Assembly: GCA_963854835.1 (NCBI GenBank)
Contig: OY978525.1
Span: forward strand, 77,073,628 to 77,137,627
Direction of reading: 5' to 3'
Origin: Megamerina dolium
Taxonomy: Eukaryota > Arthropoda > Insecta > Diptera > Megamerinidae
DNA: 64,000 bases
Shown here: piece after piece, positions 45,060 to 54,399 of the stretch
Numbering within the stretch: position 1 is the stretch's first letter
Layout of the letters: each line of letters starts with the position of its first letter
Program-made: the position numbers and the translations under genes
The notes under the pieces: model-generated
Seen by the model: the letters and a program-made list of their open reading frames with translations, nothing else
The model's database searches: none
Told to the model about the DNA's origin: nothing

Positions 45060-45910
45060 GAACAGTGCCTTTGTCTTTGTTGCTGGCAGGATCTCGAAGG
45101 CGTACGGTCGATATCACAGAGGATACAACGAAGGGACCATCAAATTTTGGTGCAAGTTTTAATGTAAAATACTCGACCGCTTTGACAAATGTGTTAAGAA
45201 TGCTGGGCTGTATCCTGTTTAACTCTGCTTACAGGACATTATTACCAATGTTATCTGTGGTAAGTTCTTATCCTACTTGCGTTGGTTTTCTTCACTGTAC
45301 TGGGCTATCATAGTTTTTATTTTGCGATACATTCTCTCCTGTTGGGAATATTTTTGGCATTCACGACTGGTAAATTGAGCATCGTTTTCAGTTATGAGCA
45401 TAATAGGAACTCCGTTTCGAGCTAAAATTTGTCGTACAGTAGTACAGTTTGTCCATTCTCGCTATTGTTTTCCTATTCCTAGGTGTTCGGCAGTGATATC
45501 ATCATGACGCTCTCTCAAAACATTAATCCTTTCCGATTTTGGTCCACGCCATTATAGGCGGTAGCGTCGAAAATATGTCGGCATAAATTACCGTCATCGT
45601 CTATTCGGTAATCTGGTAGGTTTTGAGGTCTTCGTGTGACCTTTCCACTTTGGACAAATACCACTTATCATGTGAATATTCAGTAGTGTGCTAAATATAT
45701 TGGACAACGTCATGGCAATTGTCAATGGTGGCAATGAGAAAGGCAATCGGCAATAACATTAAAATTGCCCGTTCGGTACCTAACGTCGTAATCGTATTCC
45801 ATTATTTCTAGGTCCCAGAAAGCAATTCGCTCCGATGGAGATTCGAGCCATTTTAATGATTGATGATCGGTAACAATGACAAAGTGATAACCCTCTGAAT
45901 AGTGCTTCAT
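45060..45910 (-). pseudogene. Gypsy RNase H and integrase, broken
   Basis: RNase H block at 45,722-45,910: YHFVIVTDHQSLKWLESPSE and LEIMEYDYDVRYRTGNFNVI, ADCLSH. Integrase core near 45,400: RNGVPIMLITENDAQFTSRE. The C-terminal region near 45,070-45,180 reads VEYFTLKLAPKFDGPFVVSS and VRLRDPASNKDKGTVHMKDL. The middle of integrase is deleted or scrambled. The outer edge of the inverted duplication (45,085) falls within this C-terminal coding region. Confidence 0.8.
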
Positions 45911-46211
45911 CTGCCGAATGCCCCATACCTTTCTGGATCAGTATGCACACCGTGTTGACTGACTACATGTCCCAGATACTTTATTTACTTTACAAATGAA
46001 CATTTGTCAGGATATATTCTCAACTTAGCTTAGATTGGCCAGATGTTTTTCCAATGTACGTCCCATCACTACGACTTCATCCAAATATGCAAAAGCAAAA
46101 GAGTCCAATGAAGGTCCAATGACGTTATCTAAAGCTCGCTGAATGGTAGCCGGTGTCGAGTGCAGTGCAAAAGGCATGACTTGAAATTGAAACAGATCTC
46201 TTCCCGGTACC

Positions 46212-46938
46212 TCCAAAGGGTAGTGATGTGCAACTTCACAGCTAATCTTACGAAATTATGCTCCCCACCTCTCACTACCAATCTCCTTGCTTTTCCTTCA
46301 CGTTGGTGGTGGCCATCATCGCATGGAAAACACCAGTGGAAAAAAGGAACAAATAAAGCAAGGTGAACACCTGGCAGTTGGTATAAAATGCAAATCTCTT
46401 TTTCCATGTGGAGGCAATCCGATAGTTTCTCTGCACGAGGTAACCCTATGGGAAATCCTCCCATCGAGAAATGGTAGCCAAAATGCCACAGTGCGAAAAC
46501 CAAAAATTTATTCTTACGGATGAATCCGAACAAAAAGATGTTTTCTTAATGGTCGGAATCATCACAGGAAATAATCCAGGGGGCCAACATAGGTATCATT
46601 GGAAATCCAATATGTATATCTTGTTTGACAGCACAGAGCATTTCCTCTGTGTTTGCCTTGTCTGCGCTTAAGCAAGATTGCACATCTTTGGCTCTTATGT
46701 AATGAGAATGGATAAATTCCATTTTCTATCCCCGAGAGAGATATTCAGATTCGTTCAAGAATCTGCAAAATTCTCTCGGAAATATTAAAATCTCCTCCTA
46801 CCCCTCCCACTTTCCCATATCTTTCTTCCCTTCCTACTATCTCCCATTTTCCTGAGCTTTAAATATAATGGGCTTCTTAGTCTGAGTGTTTAAGTGCGTA
46901 CAACTCTACTGGTGCCATTTGGCTCTCCCATCCATCAT
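46212..46938. mobile_element. 727-bp insertion with 9-bp target duplication, unidentified
   Basis: Flanked by CCCGGTACC (46,203-46,211 and 46,939-46,947) inside gypsy RT. The ends do not form a terminal inverted repeat, and there is no clear poly(A) tail or tRNA-like head. A nested stem-loop sits at 46,732-46,779. Small open frames on both strands carry no domain I recognise. It could be an LTR-less fragment, a retroposed sequence or a degraded DNA element. Confidence 0.75.
46732..46779. repeat. Nested stem-loop
   Basis: Outer stem CCGAGAGA (46,732-46,739) with TCTCTCGG (46,772-46,779); inner stem CAGATTC (46,746-46,752) with GAATCTG (46,759-46,765) around a 6-nt loop. It lies inside the 727-bp insertion. 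Confidence 0.6.
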
Positions 46939-47159
46939 CCCGGTACCGTAAACGCAGTGTATAGTGTGCTAGAAATTTGCCAGTAGCCTTGTCGAAGGTC
47001 AATGGTACTAAAATATTTACCATTGCGGAGTTTTTCCAGGATTGTATTTCTTCGAGGTAGTGGGAACGCATCGCGAATTGAATGTTCATTTAGTTGGCGA
47101 TAATCTATACATAATCGCCATTCACCATTCATTTTACTTACCAGTACAATTGGGGAACT

Positions 47160-48430
47160 TTACGAGCTCTTTGATAGTTCGATACGATCATCTTTCAGCA
47201 GTTCTTCAATTTCGTCATCAATTATTTTATACATGAGTTCCATGTTGCTTAAGTAGCCTCTAGTATTTCTCGTTTTTAGTAACTTGATCTTTAGGTTGGA
47301 TTTGTATTGTTGCAGCGGTTCGTTGCAGGAAATCCATTCCAAGAATTATTGGGTCTAGGCTTGTTCGGAGAACTAAGAAATTGTGTTGACATACACTTCC
47401 AACAGGAGTAACCCAACTATTAACGCAATCTTTAATTCATATCGTCAACGAATCAGCCAATTAGAGGGTTTTAATTGTGGAGTCATTAATATGGAGATTT
47501 AGATTATATACTATGTTGAGTTCAATGTAAGAATGAGTGGCTCCAGTATCTACAGAAGCAAGGTACCTTGTTTGCCTGATCATAATATTTGTTGATATGC
47601 GGTCCTCTTTCCCATATTTAATTTTAATTATGAAGGGGTATAACTTTAGAGATTTTCCAGGATCTCTTAAACCGTTTCCCGTACTTCTCCGACAACAATC
47701 AATAGTTCTAACACCCCGATTTTATACAATCCCAACAGAAAAGAATTTGTCGATTGATGCAGCTGGACCGGTTGTGGCTACGTTCCCCACACCGAAAACT
47801 CACGGATTCTCCATTCTGAGGGCCAAGCACTGTTTGTATCTGATTAGCAGTTCTTCTATTTATACCTTCCTCTGGTCGAATGGATTCGTACTCCTATGCT
47901 AAAATTATCAACTCTCTCAGTACATTAAATTTTAGGCCGTTAACTTTTCAATACGTTCTAAAAACAACAGTGGTTCCTCTCCACCTTCGTATATAACACC
48001 CTTGCGTACCTTGTCACAAATGGAGGCTAAGTCTAGCTGAGGTATATCTTGTGCAGATAGTAATATAGATGAAGAACCGGGTTGTTGTTAGTTTGCTCCA
48101 CTACCATTTGCCCTCACGGTGATACCCGGTCCTACCTCGCTGACTGAACCACCACGCTGTGTCTGAGTGGCGTCTTTTAATTCTTTCTCCGAAAATGCTG
48201 TCCTCAAGTACCAGTTGCCTTCAAACCTACATCACCTAAGCACTGCATCAATTCTTCTTTATTTAAGAAGATTCACAAACTCACGACTCATTTTTCTCAC
48301 TGTTATAGTTTTTTCAATGTTATCACACTTTCATGTATATTACATATGTATACTACAGTCCTTTCCATGCTCCACTATATGTGTGCACTACCCAAATTTT
48401 TTGTTTCATATTTTCTTCACAAAATTACTA
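47160..48430 (-). pseudogene. Gypsy gag and protease remnants
   Basis: The protease region reads TRYLASVDTGATHSYIELNI (about 47,510-47,580), holding the D-T-G active-site motif. A degenerate Cys-rich unit (CWDCIKSGC) lies near 47,710-47,740 and may be a zinc knuckle. The rest of gag is not readable. The frame at 47,160-47,342 (LKTRNTRGYLSNMELMY, IDDEIEELLKDDRIELSKSS) is the protease-RT linker. Confidence 0.7.
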
Positions 48431-48432
48431 AT

Positions 48433-48450
48433 GTCCCTGCTCTGGCGCCA
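48433..48450 (-). promoter_or_regulatory. Gypsy primer-binding site
   Basis: On minus the sequence immediately inside the 5' LTR reads TGGCGCCAGAGCAGGGAC. TGGCGCC at this position is the usual tRNA 3'-end complement, most often tRNA-Lys in gypsy elements. It would prime minus-strand DNA synthesis. Confidence 0.75.
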
Positions 48451-48452
48451 TT

Positions 48453-48702
48453 TATAATGCTCTCTGCTTTTCAAGCTCATCGGTGCCAGGGTTCTGTTCG
48501 AGTTTAATTACTTATTATATTATTCCATTTAGTCATTATATTATTTTATGTATTTATTATATTATTTCATTTATCTATTATATTACTTATATGTATATTT
48601 AAAAAAAATCACAAAATTAGAAAGAGCTGACTACCCCAGTTTTGCACTCCACGACTACTTGTACTCCAAACAGCTAGGCCTCCATGCCCAATCCTTCTTC
48701 TC
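48453..48702 (-). repeat. 5' LTR of the minus-strand gypsy
   Basis: Same sequence as the 3' LTR with scattered substitutions. Its inner end (TATAATGC on plus at 48,453) is followed two bases further inward by the primer-binding site, which supports the orientation. Confidence 0.85.
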
Positions 48703-48724
48703 CTGGCTTTCATATAGCCTTGGA

Positions 48725-51378
48725 TCGTGAATTTTATTGAAGATGATGGTGTTAGTAGTTATTTAGTATTAGTTACTAATCCCTGGGTCCTATGGCGGTA
48801 ACCCACCAGTAGGTGGCCTGTGCTGTACGACACATGCCTTGACGCCTACGGCGATTGGTACCGAATTGACACTCTTCGACACGGTCATGTGTGCGGAGTT
48901 GATCTCTTTCTGTCCCAGTATGGGGATGTGTCTCCACACCACGGCAGCCAGAGGCCAACTGTCGATTTAATTCTTCTAGGATCCCTTGATAGCGATCGTT
49001 GCTTGTGAAGCATATTTACGACTGTGTTGGTGGTATTCCTTCTCTCTTTCTCTCTTAGTTGATGTGGATTGTAAGTGAACGGTATGTTTTTTTTTACGAG
49101 GAGTAAAAGCATAAAATGCCTCAATCAGTGTGGGACTCTAACCCACTAAACATCTCCTCATCGTCCTACGGTTTGTTCCACCCGGAACCACTGTTAAGTA
49201 TTTCATCCGGAAGCCATCTAGAGCTTAAATGCTCAATCGTCTTTTGGTAACAGTCTAGTTATTCTCTGTCCACGGTGTAGAGGTATTGCTGGTTTCCTCA
49301 TTGAGGCGGGAACGGCGATCAGCTGCCCTTTGACGCTCAATATAGCGAAGTGTGGTTATTAAACTGACCGCCGCTGACCGTATCGCGAGCCACTTGTTTT
49401 GTGTCTTGCACATGTGTGGCACGATGTTTGTAATAGTCGGGATACTGCCAAATGCTTCGGTAATCCGGGCTTGTTCATCGTTGAAGCGTGGACATATTAG
49501 CAGTACATGCCTAGCGTCTCCTATTTCATTGCTGCATGTTGGGCAAAATGGCCATCTTCATGATTAAAAAGATATTGTTTAAAGCACCCATGTTCACTAA
49601 GTAGTTGCCTTCATGTCTTCGATGGACCCACATTGCAATACTGGGGATCAAGGAAAAAGTCCATCTCCCTTTATCAGACGCTTCCTACCTCTGCTACCAC
49701 TTCTGTAAACTACATTGTTTCTGCTGTATTCGTGATGGTTCAGAACCTGACAAGTAAACCCGTTGCATATGGCAACGCTATAACACATACTGCATCTTCA
49801 GAGACTGTGCAAAAAGCACTAACTACTCGCAGTTCGCTCAGACGATATGTTGTTTGGACGGCTGACAGATACTTAGCTTTTAGCGATGCGTCAGACCACA
49901 CCGGAGCTGAATAAAGCCTGATGGACCTAGTAACTTTTGCCAACAATTTTCTTTTACTGAAACGTGGCCCGCCTATATTCGCCATTATATGCGACAAAGC
50001 ATTATTGACTTTCGCCGCTTTACCGCTAACTGCTGAAAGGTGATCCTTAAATGACAGCCGTACGTCAATTTATACACCAAGATATCTAATGCTGGGTTGG
50101 GAGGTGATTTTATGTTGCATTATTACACAACTTCTGAATTTTATCAATGGTGTTTTCAACCACAATCAACGCAATATCATCCGCATAGCCCACCAGCTTA
50201 GTACCTGTTGGAATACTGGTCTTCAGTATACCATCGTACATGGCATTCCATAAGGTCGGACCGAGTACAGAACCTTGTGGGATACCACGCGATATGTTAT
50301 ATTGTTTCACGCCCTCATCCGTGTCATATGGGAGTACTCTATCTTCAAAGTAGCCGACAATAATTCGTGTTAGATACTTTGGTGTATTAAAATTTGCCAG
50401 CGACTGTATAATCTGCGGCCACCTTGCAGTATTAAAGGCGTTCTTGATATTCAATGTTACTACTGCGCAATGTTTTTTGTCACCCCACCTCCACCTTGTT
50501 CCACTCGTAGCATCTCGGTTTATACTTATAACAGTCTGCACTGCGTCTACTGTTGATTTTCCTCTAAGAAAGCCGAATTGTGTTGCGGATGAATCATCTG
50601 TCCCTTCTTACTTTTCCTGCAAACGGTTAACTATTATACTCTCTAGACTTTTCCCAAGGAATCGAACATACAAAGCGGCCGGTACGAAGATGGTTGGTCC
50701 GGTTGCTTGCCAGGTTTCAATAGGAGAACAAGTCTCTGACGCTTCCAGAAGGCAGTGAAGGTACCCTCATTTAGACACTTTGTAAACATCATAGCGAATA
50801 TGCTCGAGTCCGCTCTAATAGCTGTTTTAATTTCCATTTTCGGGACACAATTTAGCCCTGACGCTTTGTTGTCTTTCATCTCTTATGTGGTTACTAACAC
50901 TTCTTCTACAGTTACAGCCGGAATATCCCCAATTTCAATGGGCAGGCAATAATATGCTGGTCTTTCGCCAAGTGAGGGGCACAATACATGAACAACCCAG
51001 TCCATAATTAACAGATCAGTCGGCTGTGCTGCTCTGGGTCCCTTTTTTGTACTCATGACAATTTTATATGCTTTGCCCCAAGGACGGCGTCTGCACTTTC
51101 TCTCAGGTTTTTGAAACACGAGTTTTTACTAGTTTGTATTTCCCTTTTCAGTTTGCTGCGGAGTATCTTATATTCAACGTATAGCTGGACCCGTGTTGGT
51201 TAGTCACGTGCTCGTTGTGCTCTTCTTCGCGCTTGATTGCATAGTCCTCGAAGTTCTGCTATTTCGAATTCCACCAGTATACCGGTTTTCTGCTTGGCTT
51301 TTGCGTTTTCCTTGGCATTGCTGCATCACATGATCTGCGTATACGTGTTCTAATGTTTTCAGCCATGTTTGTAGCATC
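48725..51378 (-). mobile_element. R1-clade LINE, 5'-truncated
   Basis: Minus-strand non-LTR element from about 51,378 (just before a palindrome) to a 3' end near 48,725 (AATAAAATTCACG on minus). It carries RT with several frame breaks and a C-terminal Cys/His motif. The endonuclease is absent owing to 5' truncation. It lies between the gypsy 5' LTR and AT-rich DNA. Confidence 0.8.
49470..51119 (-). pseudogene. R1-clade reverse transcriptase with CCHC tail
   Basis: Frames in order: 50,883-51,119 (KCRRRPWGKAYKIVMSTKKG); 50,643-50,879 (MKDNKASGLNCVPKMEIKTA, RLVLLLKPGKQPDQPSSYRP); 50,110-50,541 (VVTLNIKNAFNTARWPQIIQ, NISRGIPQGSVLGPTLWNAM, KLVGYADDIALIV); 49,740-49,997 (RSIRLYSAPVWSDAS, YRLSELRVVSAFCTVSEDAV). 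Near 49,480-49,560 there is a C-terminal zinc-finger-like motif, CPTCSNEIGDARHVLLICPR. Frameshifts separate the blocks. Typical R1-type order. Confidence 0.82.
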
Positions 51379-51379
51379 T

Positions 51380-51413
51380 TATAATTTGTATTTGTATACA
51401 AATACAAATTATA
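51380..51413. repeat. 34-bp perfect palindrome
   Basis: The sequence centred at 51,396/51,397 (TTTGTATACAAA at its core) reads identically on both strands over 34 bp. It lies at the 5' truncation point of the R1-clade LINE. Confidence 0.9.
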
Positions 51414-51888
51414 CATAAGTGTGAAGAAAATCCTTTAATTTCTTAATTTTTTGTAATACAACGCAACAGATTTCCATCGATGTGACTGAGCTGTACATGG
51501 AGTTAGGTATTGACATACAGGTGAGCCACTTCATAATGCCATCGTACTAGCACCGTGGACGATAAGGTTGTTTTCATTTTGAACAAATCGCAAAATATTA
51601 ACTATTTGCAGCCGCTATGCGGACTACCACTTCTGCCGTACTTCTCAATGTTAAGCTATGATGGTTAAGTATTAATAGTCGGTTCTAATCGCTGGTGCGC
51701 GAAATTTATTTAATACTCGATTCCAAAGTGTGATATAACATTGAAAATGTGATTTTAAGTGCTGTATATCTTTATCAGATCTTTTAACCCTAGAGTGCCT
51801 TCTTAACTTACTTAGTTCATATAACTCAATTTCTATCCCGTTAAATGCAATTTTACTTTCATAAAACTAAACGTTTCAATAACCAATG
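51414..51888. other. AT-rich spacer
   Basis: No gene or repeat is recognised between the palindrome and the third mariner copy. Confidence 0.5.
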
Positions 51889-51890
51889 TA

Positions 51891-52988
51891 AAGGGTTATC
51901 CATTTTGCGGTTTCAAAAGTAAATGTAAATAAAACACATATAAAGGTTTATCTGCATAAACACGGTCTTTCGCGTAGCCCCACAAAGAAAAGTCAAGCGG
52001 TGTCAAATCGCATGATCTTGGTGGCCACTTGATATCGCCACGACGAGAAATTACGCGGCCAGAAAATTTCTCTTGCAATAAAGCCATATTCGCTCGAGTT
52101 GTGTGGCATGTGGCACCGTCTTGTTGAAACCACAAATTCTCTAAGTCGTATTCTTCAATAGCAGGCAAAAAAAAGTCGGTTATCATATGACCATAACGCT
52201 CTGAATTGACGGTGACAGTCGTTCCATCGTCGTTTTCGAAGAAGTAAGGTCCAATCACACCTCCGGACCAAAGAGCGCACCAAGCAGTGACTTTTTGTTG
52301 ATGTAGTGGCCTCTCTTCAATTACTTGAGGATTCTCAGAACCCCAAATACGACAATTTTGTTTGTTAACATACCCATCGAGTGAGAAATGTGCTTCGTCG
52401 CTGAAGAAAATTTTGTTCAAAAAATCGCCGTCCACCGCCTGTTGTTCAAGCACCCATTCGACGTATCTACGACGTTGTGAATGGTCAGCTGGCTTCAGTT
52501 GTTGTGTGAGCTGGATTTTATATGGATGTAGGTGTAGATCCAAATGCAAAATACGCCATAATGTGCCGTAAGACAGTCCTAATTCCTGAGAACGACGAGG
52601 AATCGACACATTCGGGTCTTCGGCAACACTTTCACTTACAGCAGCGATATTTTCGGTGGTACGAGCGAAACGATGATGCACAGGCTTTACAATATCTGTA
52701 ACCGATCCAGTCTCTTCATATTTCTTCACAATTTTGCCAATTGCTTGCGTTGTTGGACGATTATGTAAACCATAATCTCCTCTTAAAGCACGATATGTGG
52801 CTGTGGCAGAATCACCATTTTTGTAGTAGGTTTTTACAATTTTAATGCGTTGTGCGATAGTTAAGCGATCCATTTTCGCAAATGTCAGACTTTGAACTGA
52901 AACAGAAAGAAATTGTTTTAACAACTCAGTTTGACAGAAGTCGAATTCTAGCCCTATACTGTTGAAACCGCGAAATGGATAACCCTTT
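51891..52988 (-). mobile_element. Mariner-type element, third copy
   Basis: 1,098 bp, with terminal repeats AAGGGTTATCCATTTTGCGG and AAGGGTTATCCATTTCGCGG and TA at each side (51,889-51,890; 52,989-52,990). It retains the catalytic centre that both arm copies lost, but lacks about 200 bp at the 3' coding end, joined at a short TAAA/GG repeat. The two deletion classes therefore arose independently. Confidence 0.93.
51896..52873 (-). CDS. Mariner-type transposase with all three catalytic Asp codons, C-terminally truncated
   Basis: An uninterrupted frame; an in-frame upstream extension opens at 52,924, but the family start is MDRLTIAQRIKIVKTYYKNG at 52,873. HTH region SATATYRALRGDYGLHNRPT and QAIGKIVKKYEETGSV; linker SIPRRSQELGLSYGTLWRIL; catalytic D in KIFFSDEAHFSLDGYVN; second D in WFQQDGATCHTT; third D in PPRSCDLTPLDFSLWG, with 36 residues between the second and third. 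The last ~50 family residues are replaced by LYVFYLHLLLKPQNG because of the 3' deletion, which reads into the terminal repeat. Tc1/mariner superfamily; whether it still works is unknown. Confidence 0.88.
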   Translation of the reverse strand: MDRLTIAQRIKIVKTYYKNGDSATATYRALRGDYGLHNRPTTQAIGKIVKKYEETGSVTDIVKPVHHRFARTTENIAAVSESVAEDPNVSIPRRSQELGLSYGTLWRILHLDLHLHPYKIQLTQQLKPADHSQRRRYVEWVLEQQAVDGDFLNKIFFSDEAHFSLDGYVNKQNCRIWGSENPQVIEERPLHQQKVTAWCALWSGGVIGPYFFENDDGTTVTVNSERYGHMITDFFLPAIEEYDLENLWFQQDGATCHTTRANMALLQEKFSGRVISRRGDIKWPPRSCDLTPLDFSLWGYAKDRVYADKPLYVFYLHLLLKPQNG

Positions 52989-53089
52989 ATTTCTTTCTTT
53001 GGAAGCGTATCAATAGATTAATAAACAAAATGGTTACAGTGACTTGAAGTTTGATTATATACATATGTATGCATTTGAATACTTACTTA

Positions 53090-53210
53090 CTTAATTACTT
53101 ACTTATGTGGCCATAACAACCGAATATCGATTTAGGCCGAAAATAACATGCTTCGCCAGCCATCTCTGTTCTCTGCTAGCTGGCGCCAGTTAGATATTCC
53201 AAGCGCCGTC
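53090..53210 (-). mobile_element. RTE LINE 3'-end fragment
   Basis: On plus it starts with CTTA repeats (ACTTACTTACTTAATTACTT) and TATGTGGCCATAACAACCG, and contains the GCTGGCGCCAGTTAGATATT block. This is the reverse complement of the 3' end of the RTE at 54,400-56,037. Only about 120 bp remain. Confidence 0.82.
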
Positions 53211-53399
53211 ATTGATTGCGATGACCGTGCTCCAAGCTCAAGTTATCGCTATGTAAGACAAGAAACGTAAAATGGGAGCAAAGTGAGGAGTAAAGCGGTG
53301 AACAATATATAATTTAAAGTAAAGTACCGTCTCTCTGCTTCAGTCACTTTACGCACTCTACTATATTCTCATCCTATAAAATATTCAATGAAAATATTT

Positions 53400-53800
53400 T
53401 AGACGCAGCCATTGACTTCTCTACCAAAATTATTAGCAGAACACGATCTAAAAAGCGCGATAACGAAATTTATAGAGTCGCAAATAGAAGTCCCAAACCA
53501 GGAACAAAAGTTACTAAAATACTATGAACAATACGCATATATGGATAGGATGCTAAAAAAACTGCCTGATATATTTTGCTTTTGATTACTTATAGATTTT
53601 CTGGATGTACACTACCATGGTCAGGCCAATTGTTACTTACGTCGTGGTATGGTGGCCAAAAGTTACCAAAATATCAGCAATCTGTGAATGTAATAAACTT
53701 CAAAGACTAGCGTGTTTATCTCTAACCGCGGCTGTGAAGTCTATAAAGTCATTTCTTGTCAATGTTGACAATAATGGTTTTAACTTCATACAAATGGCGT
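53400..53800 (+). pseudogene. LINE ORF2 C-terminal fragment
   Basis: The frame at 53,605-53,850 begins MYTTMVRPIVTYVVVWWPKV and LQRLACLSLTAAVKS, which matches the post-RT region of LOA/R1/jockey-type LINEs (typically YTxVxRPxxTYGxxVWWP...LQRLACLxITGA). The upstream 200 bp may belong to the same element but are not clearly readable. Clade uncertain. Confidence 0.6.
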
Positions 53801-53938
53801 TGCATACCGCATCAATTATTGTTCACATATGTTGTTTGCTCATCCTATAAATAGATGTCATATGCCTTGGCAACGACCCTGATGCTAAAACAAATGTATT
53901 TCTACTGCATGACAATTAGAGAAATATTGTTTTCTGTA

Positions 53939-54145
53939 CTACAATACAACTACCAACTTCTGTTTAGGACTTATTGCATCAGGTCGTAAATTCCGTGCAG
54001 GAATTAATTTCATTTCTACCAATCCTAATAGTTCATTGAACATATTTAAATTCATATGGAAATTCTCATGAAACACCACAGAATGAGAAACCATACATAT
54101 ATATATCAAAGTATTTTCATACAAAAAAGCAAAGCATTTGCTCAC
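53939..54145 (-). pseudogene. PIF/Harbinger (HARBI1-like) transposase fragment
   Basis: The minus frame reads FHENFHMNLNMFNELLGLVE, then DAISPKQKLVVVL, which resembles the N-terminal segment of insect HARBI1-like nucleases (F-R-M-x-x-x-x-F-x-E-L-L, later A-I-S-P-x-E-R-L). About 50 residues only, with no catalytic part. Could also be a chance match. Confidence 0.45.
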
Positions 54146-54399
54146 ATCGATTGCGAACCGCCCTTTTGTATTTCATTCCGCAAAATATGGGCTAACTCTA
54201 TAGACATTTACTTTTCTTATTTTTAATAGAATTATAATATGTTAATAAAATGTTAGACCCATTGTTTTCAAATTAATTTTTTAACAGTTATTGTCTAAAA
54301 GCACATTTCACTCTTATTTGTACCCCGTTCTTTCTATCCCGTCTTCTAAAAATACATTTTTTCTGCAGCATAAAATAAAATAGCATACTAAGCTTAAAG

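Larger units (their letters stand above)
36972..45085. repeat. Right arm of the large inverted duplication
   Basis: About 8.1 kb, the reverse complement of 27,429-33,846. It is longer mainly because it contains a 1.65-kb Tc1 insertion and keeps segments deleted on the left. The inner edge is GCCATCAACGC at 36,972 and the outer edge is CTTTGTTGCTG ending at 45,085. Beyond 45,085 the gypsy element continues uninterrupted, so this arm looks like the original copy and the left arm the derived one. Confidence 0.93.
46025..47132 (-). pseudogene. Gypsy reverse transcriptase, split by an insertion
   Basis: First part, 46,935-47,132: RLCIDYRQLNEHSIRDAFPL, LRNGKYFSTIDLRQGYWQIS and YTAFTVPG. Second part, 46,025-46,216: VPGRDLFQFQVMPFALHSTP, ATIQRALDNVIGP and the catalytic FAYLDEVVVM, where the usual Y-x-D-D has become Y-L-D-E. 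Removing 46,212-46,938 with one 9-bp target copy joins TAFTVPG to RDLFQFQ. A few codons after WQI are missing. Inactive. Confidence 0.86.
44208..48702 (-). mobile_element. Gypsy (Ty3) retrotransposon with both LTRs, minus strand
   Basis: 5' LTR at 48,453-48,702 and 3' LTR at 44,208-44,458, each about 250 bp and sharing TATAATGCTCTCT at the inner or outer edge and AACAGCTAGGCCTCCATG near the other end. Order on minus: PBS, gag remnant, protease (about 47,480-47,580), RT (47,342-46,025), RNase H (45,910-45,722), integrase (45,620-45,060). It is interrupted by a 727-bp insertion in RT. LTRs differ at a modest fraction of sites. It is inserted in a BEL/Pao fragment on its 3' side. No env is present. 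Confidence 0.88.

Noticed and set aside
27429..45085. One giant foldback transposon
   Set aside because: The arms end inside unrelated elements (gypsy and RTE), lack a target duplication around the whole, and are joined to a direct repeat. This fits a segmental inverted duplication better.
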